A DNA stretch of 64,000 nucleotides from Alteromonas mediterranea DE (GCF_000020585.3 NC_011138.3:2151136-2215135); one strand, 5' to 3'. Shown: positions 46,309 to 55,907, counted from the first letter of the stretch. A program made the numbers and translations. The notes: generated by a model from the letters alone, not told the origin.

Positions 46309-47184
46309 ATGCAATTATTTGTAAATGATTTGACAGTGATGGACTTTTCTTACCTGTGCCCACAGCGTGGTATGGTAGGAGAAAGTTGGATTGTCGATGT
46401 AGTTTTGGACGGAGAGCTCAACGAAGAGAGCATGGTTCAGGACTTTGGTCACGTGAAGAAGAACCTTAAGCGTTTGATTGATGAATATGTCGATCATAAA
46501 TTGCTAGTGCCTGCAGAGTACAGCGGCTCAGAGGTACTTCACGACGATGAAACCGAACAGGTAGAAACCCGCTTTACCTGCACAGATGGCCGCAGCATTA
46601 TGTTGCACTGTCCGGCAGAAGCTTATGCTTTTGTCTATTCTGATGAAATTAACATGGATTCAGTAGGTGTTTACCTTAAAGAAGTGCTTGCTACACATCT
46701 TCCTGAAAACGTCGAAAACATTACCCTTAATTTACGTGAAGAAGTAATAACCTCGCCGTTTTATCACTATACTCACGGCCTGAAAAAGCATGATGGCAAC
46801 TGTCAGCGTATTGCCCACGGTCATCGTTCGCGTATTGATATCATTCTTGATGGTAAAGTTAGTGTGGAAAGTCAGCAATATTGGGCAGACCGCTGGGAAG
46901 ATATTTACATTGCAACTCAAGAAGACGAAATTGCCTACAGCGATAGAAAGTTAAAGGGTACGGTAGACAATGCAGAAGATTACTATTGTTTCGCCTATGA
47001 ATCGTCTCAAGGTTACTTTGAATTATTAATTCCTAAATCTGATTGCGAAGTGATCGACACCGACTCAACGGTAGAGTGCTTAGCGCAATACTTGCTTGAA
47101 GAGCAAAAGAAGCGCACACCAGAAGGTATTTGCCAAGTGATTGCCTATGAAGGCGTAGGTAAAGGTGCCACGGTAAAAGGCTAA
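46309..47184 (+). CDS. Two-domain 6-pyruvoyl-tetrahydropterin synthase/QueD-like protein
   Basis: A 291-residue protein built of two PTPS-type halves. The N-terminal half has the family pattern DFGHVKKNLKRLIDEYVDHKLLVP (zinc/pterin region DHK). The C-terminal half starts with HGLKKHDGNCQRIAHGHRSRIDIIL, giving the Cys and HGH zinc ligands, and ends in an Asp/Glu-rich strand. Single-domain relatives make 6-carboxytetrahydropterin for queuosine. Here the first half seems to lack the HxH ligands and the second half supplies them, so one composite site is possible. No other queuosine gene is adjacent. Function as QueD is inference. Confidence 0.75.
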   Translation: MQLFVNDLTVMDFSYLCPQRGMVGESWIVDVVLDGELNEESMVQDFGHVKKNLKRLIDEYVDHKLLVPAEYSGSEVLHDDETEQVETRFTCTDGRSIMLHCPAEAYAFVYSDEINMDSVGVYLKEVLATHLPENVENITLNLREEVITSPFYHYTHGLKKHDGNCQRIAHGHRSRIDIILDGKVSVESQQYWADRWEDIYIATQEDEIAYSDRKLKGTVDNAEDYYCFAYESSQGYFELLIPKSDCEVIDTDSTVECLAQYLLEEQKKRTPEGICQVIAYEGVGKGATVKG

Positions 47185-47225
47185 ACCGCCAAAGCTCGAA
47201 CGCAGTTAAAGCTAAGGAATAGACC

Positions 47226-48143
47226 ATGAGACTCTCCCAATCAGGTAATGCATTGATAAAAAAAACCGCAAGCTTAGTTATCTCGGCCATGGCATGCACG
47301 TTAGCTTTTGGCTTATTGCCTTCGCCATCTGTGGCGACGACAACTGAAGCATCCAATGATTTACGTAACAAAGCTTCGAATGATATTGCTGTTTCTCTTA
47401 ACGGTAAATTTACCCAGGGGGCACTTTTACGCGGCCAGGCGCCGGTTGAGTCAAAAGTTTTTCTAAACGGTAAGCCGGTACCTACCAATAAAGATGGAAA
47501 ATTTGTCGTTGGGTTTGAAAGAGAGGCGCCGCTTCAACAAACCCTTACCGTTGAGTATGGGGGTGGGAAAACGTGGCAACGAGAAATTACACTAGAAAAG
47601 CGCGAATACAATATCCAACGCATCGACGGTTTAGCGCAAAAAATGGTAACGCCGCCTGCTGAAGTCACGGCGCGTATTAAACAAGATAATATAAACGTGG
47701 CTAATGCGCGCAGCGTTAATTCGGATCTCGACGCGCTTTTTACTCGGTTTGAGTGGCCGGCGAAAGGCGTTATCTCAGGGGTTTATGGTAGCCAGCGCAT
47801 TTTAAACGGGGTACCTAAGTGGCCACACTATGGGCTGGATATAGCGAACGAAACAGGAACGCCTGTGTATGCACCAGTAGACGGCGTTGTGACCATGGCA
47901 GACGACCTTTATTATTCAGGCAATACACTTATTCTTGATCATGGCATGCGTGTGTTTTCTACATTTCTGCACATGGATACAATAACAGTAGACGTGGGTG
48001 AAAAGGTTAAACAAGGCGAGCAGATCGGTACTATCGGGACAACAGGACGCTCTACAGGTCCGCACTTAGATTGGCGTATAAACTTAGGTAAAATGCGCCT
48101 TGATCCTCAAACGATTATCTCTGGCTCCCCTGAAACCCAATAA
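47226..48143 (+). CDS. Secreted M23-family metallopeptidase (LytM fold)
   Basis: A 305-residue exported protein: signal peptide to about residue 37, a beta-rich linker domain (SLNGKFTQGALLRG), and a C-terminal M23 peptidase domain. Zinc and catalytic positions seen are H201 and D205 (HYGLDIA), H249 and H280 (GPHLDW). The HxH motif reads H-L-D, so the second His ligand is Asp (D282). Family members cut peptidoglycan cross-links or regulate amidases. The Asp variant may still bind zinc or may be a non-catalytic regulator. The ribosome site AAGGA is well spaced. Runs after the PTPS-like gene by 41 bp. Confidence 0.88.
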   Translation: MRLSQSGNALIKKTASLVISAMACTLAFGLLPSPSVATTTEASNDLRNKASNDIAVSLNGKFTQGALLRGQAPVESKVFLNGKPVPTNKDGKFVVGFEREAPLQQTLTVEYGGGKTWQREITLEKREYNIQRIDGLAQKMVTPPAEVTARIKQDNINVANARSVNSDLDALFTRFEWPAKGVISGVYGSQRILNGVPKWPHYGLDIANETGTPVYAPVDGVVTMADDLYYSGNTLILDHGMRVFSTFLHMDTITVDVGEKVKQGEQIGTIGTTGRSTGPHLDWRINLGKMRLDPQTIISGSPETQ

Positions 48144-48180
48144 TATTGTCGCTTAAAAGCGTACATTCGAAGTAAATAGA

Positions 48181-48204
48181 AAGGCTCCACAAGGAGCCTT
48201 TTTT
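48181..48204. terminator. Terminator between M23 and M61 peptidase genes
   Basis: AAGGCTCC (48181-48188) pairs with GGAGCCTT (48193-48200), loop ACAA, followed by T run. A matching A/T tract on the other side makes it bidirectional. Confidence 0.9.
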
Positions 48205-48223
48205 ACTATGCCAAGATGATAGC

Positions 48224-50032
48224 TTACCGGCCTAGCCACTGGTTAAGTGTTTGCACATCTTCGATATTAAAATACGCCATTTCAGCGCGTGCTTTAACCA
48301 CGTTAAGGGGCAGGGTAAGTAGTTTGCCATCCCTAATAAGGGTAACGTCTACAGCTGATTTTTGCGCAGTATCAAGCAGGCGCTGCAGCTTTTGCGCATT
48401 AACAATGTGCCCATCAAGGGCAATGATAACGTCGTTTAACAAAATGCCGGCTTGCATAGCGGCCAACCCTTCAAACACCTGTACTACCGTTAAGCCTAGG
48501 CTTGCTGGTTTCAATGTCGCCCCAAGTTGATTACGTATTGCTGGCAGCTGCGTCAAACCACCTTTATCTTCAGCAGATACACGAGCACGGGTGTTAAAGC
48601 GCACGCCCATTTCACTTACGAAAGAAATTAAGTCAACATCTTCTGTACCGTAAACCACGCGGTTTAGATAATCTGACACATCGATGTCAAAGTGGGTTTT
48701 ACACAGGTTTTGAATGACGTCATCGGGCGTACCTTTTTCGTCAACACCATAGTGTTCCCAAAGTAGCCTCATTAGCGTATCGAGGTTTACTGAATTATTT
48801 GACGCTTTGCGAAGTAAAAGGTCCAGGCCAAGGGCGATTACGCCGCCCTTGGTGTAATAGCTAACAATATTATTAGTAGCACTAGCGTCTTGCTTGTAAA
48901 ACTTAGTCCAGGCATCGAAGCTACTTTCAGCGGCACTTTGCTTTAATCGCCCAGTGTTTTGGAGTAGCCGGCTGACGTTCTGTGCAACAATATCAAGGTA
49001 CTTTTGCGGCTCGATAACCCCGGCTCTGGCAAGAGTGACATCGTCATAGAAGCTCGTAAAACCTTCGTATATCCAAAGTTGGTTAGTATAAGTTTCCTGA
49101 GATAAATCGGGATTGACCATAACCCTCGGTTTAATTCGTTTTACATGCCAGGTGTGGAAGAATTCGTGGCTACATAAACTTAAAAATGTAATATAGCCAT
49201 CGGTTTTGTTCTCATTATCTCCCACTTGCGGCAGATCAAAACGCGGGTAGAGCAACGCGGTAGAATATTTATGCTCTAACCCTCCAAAACCGTTGTCGGC
49301 AAGCAATGTCATAAAGAGATACTTGTCGATGGGGGGCGGCGCTCCAAATAAGTCAAGGTGGTGCTTGCAGATAGGTGTTAAGTCGTTTGCTATACGCTGA
49401 TAATCGATATTGTTATTACCCGAAAACAGCAAGGTAAACGTCACGCCATCAACATCAAAGCTATGGGTGTCGGCAATTCCCACATAAATAGGGTGGTCGA
49501 TAAATGCATCGTAGTTGTCTTCAGCAAAATGCCATTTTGATACGCTTGTGCTATTGCCGTGAGCAGGCATCGATGTATAGGCTTGCCATTTAGCCGTAGT
49601 TTCGTCGTTTTCATCTAACTGAATATCAAGCTCACAGCGCGATTGCTCAAAACCAGCTACGCGTAAAAACGCACTTGTGCCGTTAATAAAAGCGTATTCA
49701 TGGTTCATAAACGCCGAGCGAATAGAGAGGTCGTTGGCATACACGGTATAACGAATGGTACAGGCACTACCGTTCGTTTTAACACGCCACGTTTGTTTAT
49801 CTAATTTAGTAACTGGAAAAGCGTTTTTGGCATTACTGTTGTCAACCGCGCTTAGGGTGATGATGCTTTTAGCAAAATCTCGCACCATATAACTACCCGG
49901 GATCCAGCTAGGTAGTGAAAGCTCAAGGTCAGTTTGCTCGTGTTTTGGCACTGACAAGGCAACAGTGAACTGGTGAGAACGCCAATCAGAAATGGTTAAC
50001 GCGTAATGAAGAACAGAAGAGGGCATAAACAT
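48224..50032 (-). CDS. M61 glycyl aminopeptidase family protein with PDZ domain
   Basis: A 602-residue metalloprotease. The zinc motif is HEFFH (H289, E290, H293) in SLCSHEFFHTWHVKRIKPR, and the glutamate zinc ligand lies in the downstream helix (LWIYEGFTSFYDD). A PDZ domain ends the protein (about residues 505-590: LGLTVVQVFEGLAAMQAGI, then DVIIALDG). The N-terminal half is a beta-rich M61 domain. No signal peptide is obvious. Family members are called glycyl aminopeptidases, but most are uncharacterised. It is transcribed toward the M23 gene with a shared terminator. Confidence 0.92.
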   Translation of the reverse strand: MFMPSSVLHYALTISDWRSHQFTVALSVPKHEQTDLELSLPSWIPGSYMVRDFAKSIITLSAVDNSNAKNAFPVTKLDKQTWRVKTNGSACTIRYTVYANDLSIRSAFMNHEYAFINGTSAFLRVAGFEQSRCELDIQLDENDETTAKWQAYTSMPAHGNSTSVSKWHFAEDNYDAFIDHPIYVGIADTHSFDVDGVTFTLLFSGNNNIDYQRIANDLTPICKHHLDLFGAPPPIDKYLFMTLLADNGFGGLEHKYSTALLYPRFDLPQVGDNENKTDGYITFLSLCSHEFFHTWHVKRIKPRVMVNPDLSQETYTNQLWIYEGFTSFYDDVTLARAGVIEPQKYLDIVAQNVSRLLQNTGRLKQSAAESSFDAWTKFYKQDASATNNIVSYYTKGGVIALGLDLLLRKASNNSVNLDTLMRLLWEHYGVDEKGTPDDVIQNLCKTHFDIDVSDYLNRVVYGTEDVDLISFVSEMGVRFNTRARVSAEDKGGLTQLPAIRNQLGATLKPASLGLTVVQVFEGLAAMQAGILLNDVIIALDGHIVNAQKLQRLLDTAQKSAVDVTLIRDGKLLTLPLNVVKARAEMAYFNIEDVQTLNQWLGR

Positions 50033-50218
50033 CCGTTAATATAAACAATGATATCGGTTAACTATAACAACCTATAGGCGTAAGCCCAATAGTAGGTAAG
50101 GCTACATAGCGTAATTAGTAAGAAAAACGCTACCACGTTAGAAGCATAAAGTTGATCAAAGTTAAATTGATGCGTACATTGAGGCAATCAACAATATTTC
50201 CAGCAATAACAAATACAA

Positions 50219-50902
50219 ATGGCTGAAAAAATACAAAGTAATTTACTCAGTGCAGAAGGCTTGGCGTCGCTTCGTACTCTGGTACCCGGCGATACGGTAG
50301 ATTTACAAATTGCTATGCCTGCAGCGCCCAAGCGTGTAAAAACTGATTACACAGGCATGCTAATTGATGAATGCATGCTGTTCCATATTCCCACGACCGC
50401 GAAGTGGATCACCGTGCGCGATGCGCTGACCGTAGGTAACGATATTGTCGTACGTTCTGTACTTGAAGGTGATACGGGCCAGGTTATTGCATTTAAAGTA
50501 AAAGTACTCAAGCTGCTCTCAAAGCCCTCCGGGTTGCTTATAACGTCTTTTCCTAAACGCATTGAAAGCATAGGGCTTCGCGCTGTCAAGCGAGCGCAGC
50601 TTGGCGTTTCAGTTTCTCTTGATGCCGAGGTTTACCCCGATGATGAAACAGTCACCGGTATCATTATTGATTTGAGTGAAAAAGGCTGCAAGGTCGCACT
50701 ACAGGTTAAACCTAACTGGCCCGTTATGCTCGATGAAGCAGATGTTAAGCTAAACTATTCAATAGACGGTAAAGAAGTTGCGCTTACCGCAAAGGTAAAA
50801 AATCACAGGTTAGAAAGTGACGTGGTCTACTATGGTCTTGCCTTTACCTGCGATGAAAAATTGATAAAAACGCTGCTGTCCCGACACACGCTATTAACGT
50901 AA
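50219..50902 (+). CDS. PilZ domain protein, probable c-di-GMP receptor
   Basis: A 227-residue protein with a YcgR-like N-terminal beta domain (LVPGDTVDLQIAMPAAP) and a C-terminal PilZ domain. The ligand motifs are the Arg pair in LRAVKRAQLGV and DLSEKGCKV (D/NxSxxG). It should bind cyclic di-GMP and alter motility or secretion, as in the YcgR family; the target is not visible. It lies 186 bp from the divergent M61 gene, with no strong ribosome site. Confidence 0.88.
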   Translation: MAEKIQSNLLSAEGLASLRTLVPGDTVDLQIAMPAAPKRVKTDYTGMLIDECMLFHIPTTAKWITVRDALTVGNDIVVRSVLEGDTGQVIAFKVKVLKLLSKPSGLLITSFPKRIESIGLRAVKRAQLGVSVSLDAEVYPDDETVTGIIIDLSEKGCKVALQVKPNWPVMLDEADVKLNYSIDGKEVALTAKVKNHRLESDVVYYGLAFTCDEKLIKTLLSRHTLLT

Positions 50903-50974
50903 CAATAAACTGTTTTTAAGGCGTGCCGGGTGCTCTTTAGATAATAATCAAAATAACGAGCTAAGGGGAATAAT

Positions 50975-51436
50975 ATGAGAAGCATTGAACGACTCTTAAT
51001 GCAATACGGCGAAAGTCATCAAAATAGAACAAATGTCATCATTCATGCGATAGCGGTACCAAGTATCTATTTTGTTTCACTGGCGTTACTGTGGAGTTTG
51101 CCAGTACCCGAATTTATTGCGCAGTTTGACATCACGTGGGCGCATATTATTGCTGTTCCTGTGTTGTATTACTATTTTATGTTATCTGGCCCTATTGGGG
51201 CCGCAATGACGTTACTCACCATTTTATGCTTTGGGGCAGTTAATGCCTTAGCTCACTTCAACGTTTCTGTGTGGCTGTTTTCGCTTGTGCTTTTTGTCGT
51301 CATGTGGGTACTCCAGTTTATTGGGCACCACATAGAAGGAAAGAAACCTTCGTTTTTTGAAGATTTACGTTTTCTGCTTGTTGGTCCGGCGTGGTGGTGG
51401 GTTCACTGGCTAAAACGTATGAACATAAGTTACTAG
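50975..51436 (+). CDS. Mpo1-like/DUF962 membrane protein
   Basis: A 153-residue integral membrane protein with about four helices. It matches the DUF962/YGL010w (Mpo1-like) family: MRSIERLLMQYGESHQNRTN at the start, GPIGAAMTLL, then the metal-binding histidines in LQFIGHHIEGKKPSFFEDL. Yeast Mpo1 is an iron-dependent 2-hydroxy fatty acid dioxygenase; the bacterial role is not established. A GGGG site lies upstream. It follows the PilZ gene on the same strand by 72 bp. Confidence 0.9.
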   Translation: MRSIERLLMQYGESHQNRTNVIIHAIAVPSIYFVSLALLWSLPVPEFIAQFDITWAHIIAVPVLYYYFMLSGPIGAAMTLLTILCFGAVNALAHFNVSVWLFSLVLFVVMWVLQFIGHHIEGKKPSFFEDLRFLLVGPAWWWVHWLKRMNISY

Positions 51437-51585
51437 ATGCGTGTAACAAATTAACGCGCTGTTAAAACAACGCTGTTTTCAATATGTTGTCCTGCGACCA
51501 GAAGCATAAGGGGCACGACCAAGCCGCTTGGGTCGCAACAAGGCTTGCGTATAATCGTTGTATAAGTTTTTAAATTGGTAATATT

Positions 51586-52659
51586 GTGAGTCGCTTTCAG
51601 CGTGTAATAGAAAGTAATGAACGTTTATTTTGGACGCTCCACAGCGCTGGCTGGGCAGGGTTCGCGATAATTTATTACATTGGTTCTTTCCTACATGATG
51701 TGCGCCCAATTTGGGTTTTTATCATCATGCTCAATGCCTATGCAGGGTGGTTATTAACCATTCCTCTTCGCTACATCTACCGGTGGGCAAGAAAACAATC
51801 TCCGCTCAACATGATCATTATTGTGATTGTGTCATGCTACTTGATAGCTCTGCTTTGGGCCGTGGTGAAAAACATTAACTACTGGGAAATCTACAAGCAC
51901 GGCTACCGCCCAGATGAATGGTACATGTACTTTACCAACACCATTAACTCACTCATCATGGTAGGTTGCTGGAGCGGCGTATATTTTGGTATTAAAAATT
52001 TCCAGATGCTGCAAAAAGAAAAACAGAATGCGCTAAAAGCCAGCACCATGGCTCATCAGGCACATATAAAGATGCTGCGTTATCAGCTCAACCCACATTT
52101 TCTGTTTAATACCCTTAATGCAATTTCAACGTTAGTTTTGCTTAAGGAAAACGACACAGCTGAAGCCATGGTGTCTAGGCTAAGTGACTTTCTGCGCTAT
52201 TCCTTAGACAATGACCCCATAAAGCGCGTGCCGCTAGGGCAGGAAATTAAAGCGCTTCGCCTTTATCTAGAGATAGAAAAAGTAAGATTTGATGACCGTC
52301 TAGAGGTGCTGTGGGACATTGATGAGCAGTGTGAAAGTGCCCTTGTACCTAGCATGATATTGCAGCCCATTATTGAAAATTCGATAAAACACGCCATATC
52401 AAAAATGGAAAACGGTGGCCGCATTTCAATTACTGCTCGTACATTTGGCAATGATTTATTAATGGATGTTGCCGACAACGGCCCAGGCGCTGATATCAAA
52501 GACGGTACGCTCAGCCGGGAAAACGGTGTAGGGTTAGCCAATATTAAAGAACGCCTGCAGTCGCTCTACCATCGTAATTTTGCATTTTCTATAGAACACA
52601 ATCAGCCGTCAGGTGTACGAGTGAGAATTCGTATTCCTTACGAAGTTAAGGACGTATAA
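51586..52659 (+). CDS. LytS/YehU-type sensor histidine kinase
   Basis: A 357-residue membrane kinase. About four membrane helices (residues 15-145) are followed by a coiled-coil segment, the phospho-acceptor block MLRYQLNPHFLFNTLNAIS (His in NPHFLFN), and an ATPase domain with PIIENSIKHAI (N box) and ADNGPG (G1), then GVGLANIKERL. It starts at GTG 51586. Its partner, a LytTR response regulator, starts one base after the stop. The stimulus is unknown; such pairs in related bacteria respond to metabolites at the membrane. Confidence 0.93.
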   Translation: MSRFQRVIESNERLFWTLHSAGWAGFAIIYYIGSFLHDVRPIWVFIIMLNAYAGWLLTIPLRYIYRWARKQSPLNMIIIVIVSCYLIALLWAVVKNINYWEIYKHGYRPDEWYMYFTNTINSLIMVGCWSGVYFGIKNFQMLQKEKQNALKASTMAHQAHIKMLRYQLNPHFLFNTLNAISTLVLLKENDTAEAMVSRLSDFLRYSLDNDPIKRVPLGQEIKALRLYLEIEKVRFDDRLEVLWDIDEQCESALVPSMILQPIIENSIKHAISKMENGGRISITARTFGNDLLMDVADNGPGADIKDGTLSRENGVGLANIKERLQSLYHRNFAFSIEHNQPSGVRVRIRIPYEVKDV

Positions 52660-52660
52660 C

Positions 52661-53488
52661 ATGACAAAGCAAGTGATTAAAACCATTGTAGTGGACGACG
52701 AACCTTTAGCACGCAAAGGGCTTCGTGCCAGGTTAGAACGTCATGATGATGTACAGGTTCTTGCCGAGTGTCAAAATGGCCTTGAAGCGGTGAGTAGTAT
52801 CTCTCAGCATCGCCCCGATTTAGTGTTTCTAGATATCCAAATGCCGGGCTTAAACGGGTTTCAGGTAATTCACAAACTGCGTGAACTAAAGCAACCCATC
52901 CCAATGATAGTATTTGTAACTGCGTACGATAGCTATGCGATTAAGGCATTCGATGTTCATGCTTTAGACTATCTACTAAAGCCGGCAGACGACGAACGTC
53001 TTGGCGCGGCGCTTAACAAGGTTAGAGAATACTTCTCTACTCAACATCAAGATGAGCAATCGCAAAAGCTTGTTAGCCTTGTTGCTGAATTAACCGGTGA
53101 CGACTGCGAAGAAATCTTGCGCAAGCTTGCTAACGGTGAACCAGTGGAAACTAATCCATACCCAGATGTACTGGCCATTAAAGATGGCTCGGAAGTGACC
53201 CGTGTTAATGTTCAGGATATTCAATGGATAGACGCCGCGGGCGATTATATGTGTGTACATGCCCTAGATGGTATGCATATTATGCGTAAGACAATGAAAG
53301 AATTAGAGCAAGAACTAAACCCGCAGTTCTTCGTGCGTGTTCACCGTTCGGCTATTGCTAATATCCGCTTTGTCAAAAAGCTAGTTAGCCACATAAGCGG
53401 CGAGTATCACTTGATACTGCAAAACGATACTGAACTTAAAGTAAGCCGCAGTCACCGCGACAAAGTAAAAGCGGCAATGAAAATGTAA
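52661..53488 (+). CDS. LytTR-family response regulator
   Basis: A 275-residue regulator. Receiver domain (residues 7-125) with DDE at 12-14, phospho-acceptor D58 (VFLDIQMPG), T in FVTAYD and Lys in LLKPADD. The C-terminal LytTR domain (about 168-272) shows IQWIDAAGDYMCVH, RVHRSAIAN and LKVSRSHRD, which bind short direct repeats in promoters. It is translationally coupled to the kinase (1-bp gap). A terminator follows. Targets are not visible near the pair. Confidence 0.94.
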   Translation: MTKQVIKTIVVDDEPLARKGLRARLERHDDVQVLAECQNGLEAVSSISQHRPDLVFLDIQMPGLNGFQVIHKLRELKQPIPMIVFVTAYDSYAIKAFDVHALDYLLKPADDERLGAALNKVREYFSTQHQDEQSQKLVSLVAELTGDDCEEILRKLANGEPVETNPYPDVLAIKDGSEVTRVNVQDIQWIDAAGDYMCVHALDGMHIMRKTMKELEQELNPQFFVRVHRSAIANIRFVKKLVSHISGEYHLILQNDTELKVSRSHRDKVKAAMKM

Positions 53489-53505
53489 CGGGCGTTACAA
53501 AAACG

Positions 53506-53554
53506 AAAAGCCCTGAGTCGTTTGCTTAAACCGCAACTCGCCACAGGGCTTTTT
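53506..53554. terminator. Terminator between lytTR gene and pfkA
   Basis: AAAAGCCCTG (53506-53515) pairs with CAGGGCTTTT (53544-53553). Convergent genes share it. Confidence 0.85.
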
Positions 53555-53562
53555 AATGCACG

Positions 53563-54573
53563 CTAGTTATCTGCTTGGTTATAACGCTCGTTCATAAGCG
53601 TTCGCATGGCGCCGACACGGGCCTCGTTAAGCGGTTTAGTATTTTTCCACGTTTCAGACAATGGCACGGTAACTGGACGCTGATTAACCTCACCAACCAT
53701 AACATTACTTATGTCTTTTCCCACCAATCGAATGGCCGCTTCTCCGAGCGTAGTCGCTAAAAGTCGGTCTTGCGCTACCGGGGAACCACCGCGCTGAACG
53801 TGACCTAAAGTAACCGGCCTTACATCTTGTAGATTTCGTTGTTGAAGGGCATCAGTTAAGCCCGCTAGTCCGTTGGGCCATACGTTCTCTGCAACCACAA
53901 CAATAAAACTAACAGGGCCTTTCAGCGTTCGCTGAGCGTTGATTTGTGACACGAGTTTTTCTATTTCAGATTCAGCTGAAGAGAAAAATTCTGGAACAAT
54001 AACATAGTCTGCAGCAGAGGAGAGGGCAGCATTAAGGGCTAAGAAGCCAGCATTGCGCCCCATTACCTCAACTAAAAAGATACGTTCAAAAGCGTCGGCA
54101 GTATCGCGTACTTTATCGATAGAGCTCATGGCCGTATCAATAGCCGTGAAATAACCGATAGTTGCGTCTGTTCCCGCAATGTCGTTATCGATAGTGCCAG
54201 GGATACCTATAATTTGCCCATCCCAATGCTCGCTTAATTTAGCAGCCCCTTTAAACGAGCCGTCGCCGCCGATAACAATTAATGAATCTATGCGCGCTTT
54301 CTTTAAATTATGAGCTGCTTTTAACAGCCCCTCTTCGTGCATAAACTCTTTGCACCTTGCGCTATGTAAAATTGTACCGCCTTGCTGAATAAGGTTATGC
54401 GTAGAGTCTAAGGACAATGAAATATATTCTTGCTGCAGTAGCCCATTGTACCCATGCTTATAGCCCAACAGTGTATAACCGGCTTTTTGACAGGCAATGA
54501 TAGTGGCCCGAATACATGCATTCATACCTGGTGCGTCGCCACCAGATGTTAAAATTGCGACACGTTTTGACAC
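53563..54573 (-). CDS. pfkA: 6-phosphofructokinase, PfkA type
   Basis: A 336-residue phosphofructokinase. The open frame runs to 54657, but GTG 54573 has AAGGA 7 bases upstream and gives the standard start MSKRVAILTSGGDAPGMNA. Motifs are GGDGSFKGA (ATP site), PGTIDNDI (substrate and catalytic Asp), IDKVRDTA and EVMGRNAGF, and late LGHVQRGG. It should phosphorylate fructose-6-phosphate in glycolysis, with ATP judging from the GGDGS motif. The upstream region holds GAACACC (54659) and GGTGTTC (54691) as a spaced inverted repeat. Confidence 0.93.
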   Translation of the reverse strand: MSKRVAILTSGGDAPGMNACIRATIIACQKAGYTLLGYKHGYNGLLQQEYISLSLDSTHNLIQQGGTILHSARCKEFMHEEGLLKAAHNLKKARIDSLIVIGGDGSFKGAAKLSEHWDGQIIGIPGTIDNDIAGTDATIGYFTAIDTAMSSIDKVRDTADAFERIFLVEVMGRNAGFLALNAALSSAADYVIVPEFFSSAESEIEKLVSQINAQRTLKGPVSFIVVVAENVWPNGLAGLTDALQQRNLQDVRPVTLGHVQRGGSPVAQDRLLATTLGEAAIRLVGKDISNVMVGEVNQRPVTVPLSETWKNTKPLNEARVGAMRTLMNERYNQADN

Positions 54574-54774
54574 ATTAAAGTCCTTCTTTTTACAGGCAAT
54601 ACGGTTAAGGTAAAGTAAAGGGTACGCTACGTAAAGTGGACGTTTGTAATGAAGCATTGAACACCCAAATGATTAAAAAAGTTTTACAACGGTGTTCCAT
54701 TTTATTTCTCTATTTTTTTAATTGCAGTAAGCGGTTTGACTGCAAGTAACGTAAACAACAAAAAAGGATTGATT

Positions 54775-55617
54775 ATGCGCACGTTGTTTATACTGGTATT
54801 CGTTGTCTTTCTCTCTGCCTGTAGTTCAAAACTGGCCTACAACAACCTTGATTGGTGGGTGTATTGGTATTTAGACGACTACATCGAACTCAAAGAGGGA
54901 CAAGAAGAAAAGTTTGATGACCACCTTCAGAACTGGTTGCGTTGGCATAAAACAACAGAGCTTAGGCGGTATAAAGCACACCTAAGTGAAATTAAAGCCG
55001 AAATAAATGAAGGCACGTTAGACTCTAACACAGTGTACAGCCACTTAGTTAAAGCGAGGTCACACTGGGAACGGGTTCGTGATGAAATAAGCCCGGAACT
55101 GGCAATTCTCGCTAAGACCTTAGATGACGAGCAAGTTGTTTCGCTTTTTGCCGCGTTAGAAAAAGATAACAAAGAGGAAGAAGAAGAGCGTAAAGAGGCG
55201 CTTGAAAAAACAAAAGAAGCGCGCTTAGAGGACCGTATCGAGCGTATTGAAGAAGCGATTAGTGAACGCATTGGCAAACTTAGTCATGAACAAAAACAAA
55301 TTGTAAGTACTTATGCTACGCAGTTTATCCCTACGGGGGAAGAGTGGCTTAAATATCGCAGAGACATCCAAAACGCGGCAAGAAAGTTATTTGTTACTCG
55401 AAGTTTCAACAACAATTTTGAAACAGACTTAATCGAACTTATGCAAAACCCCGACAGCTATAAGAGTGACATATACAAACAAAGCAGTGCGCACAATATG
55501 ACGGTGACCGCCACATTAATATCAGAAGTGTTTTCCACCCTTAGCCGCAAGCAGCGCGAAGCGCTAATTGAAAATATAGATGAATTGATCGAAACCGTTG
55601 AGGACTTTAAAGGCTAA
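54775..55617 (+). CDS. DUF6279-type lipoprotein
   Basis: A 280-residue lipoprotein (signal ends FLSAC). ATG 54775 has AAAAGGA upstream; the longer frame from TTG 54736 would extend the signal wrongly. The body is helical and highly charged, with LAYNNLDWWVYWYLDDYI after the lipid cysteine, a Glu/Lys-rich coiled coil (residues 130-175), and later FIPTGEEWLKYRRDIQNAA. It fits the DUF6279 family, whose function is unknown. Divergent from pfkA, no operon partners, followed by a gene-free accessory border. Confidence 0.85.
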   Translation: MRTLFILVFVVFLSACSSKLAYNNLDWWVYWYLDDYIELKEGQEEKFDDHLQNWLRWHKTTELRRYKAHLSEIKAEINEGTLDSNTVYSHLVKARSHWERVRDEISPELAILAKTLDDEQVVSLFAALEKDNKEEEEERKEALEKTKEARLEDRIERIEEAISERIGKLSHEQKQIVSTYATQFIPTGEEWLKYRRDIQNAARKLFVTRSFNNNFETDLIELMQNPDSYKSDIYKQSSAHNMTVTATLISEVFSTLSRKQREALIENIDELIETVEDFKG

Positions 55618-55820
55618 CCTTGTTTTCGGTAAAGGTACGTTAAAGTCGACCTTGCAATGGATTAAGTATCATAGAAACTGCGTAAAGTATTTATTGTTAA
55701 TAGTGAAGGGGGAGTGAAGGAACTACTGTTTATTTCGTGCATAACATTGATTTCTTCAGGTGGGCGGCGGCTTAGTACGTATTGCTGAAGTTTGCACTTT
55801 TAGGGACAGAGGTCAGCTAT

Positions 55821-55890
55821 GAGCGTAAAGCGGACATTGGAAGTTACTGACGCGCTTGTCCGTTGTAGACAAGGGACGAACGTTCTACGC
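55821..55890 (+). repeat. 70-nt direct repeat, copy A
   Basis: Starts GAGCGTAAAGCGGACATTGG. It aligns without gaps to 63483-63552, about 52 of 70 bases matching by hand count. AGCGGAC (55829-55835) and GTCCGTT (55858-55864) form a hairpin preserved in both copies. The two copies bracket the accessory region in the same orientation. Confidence 0.7.
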
Positions 55891-55907
55891 CCAAAGCAGC
55901 GACAGCG

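Noticed and set aside
54659..54697. GAACACC-N25-GGTGTTC before pfkA as a known operator
   Set aside because: The arms are short and widely spaced and match no regulator I can name; kept only as a remark on pfkA.
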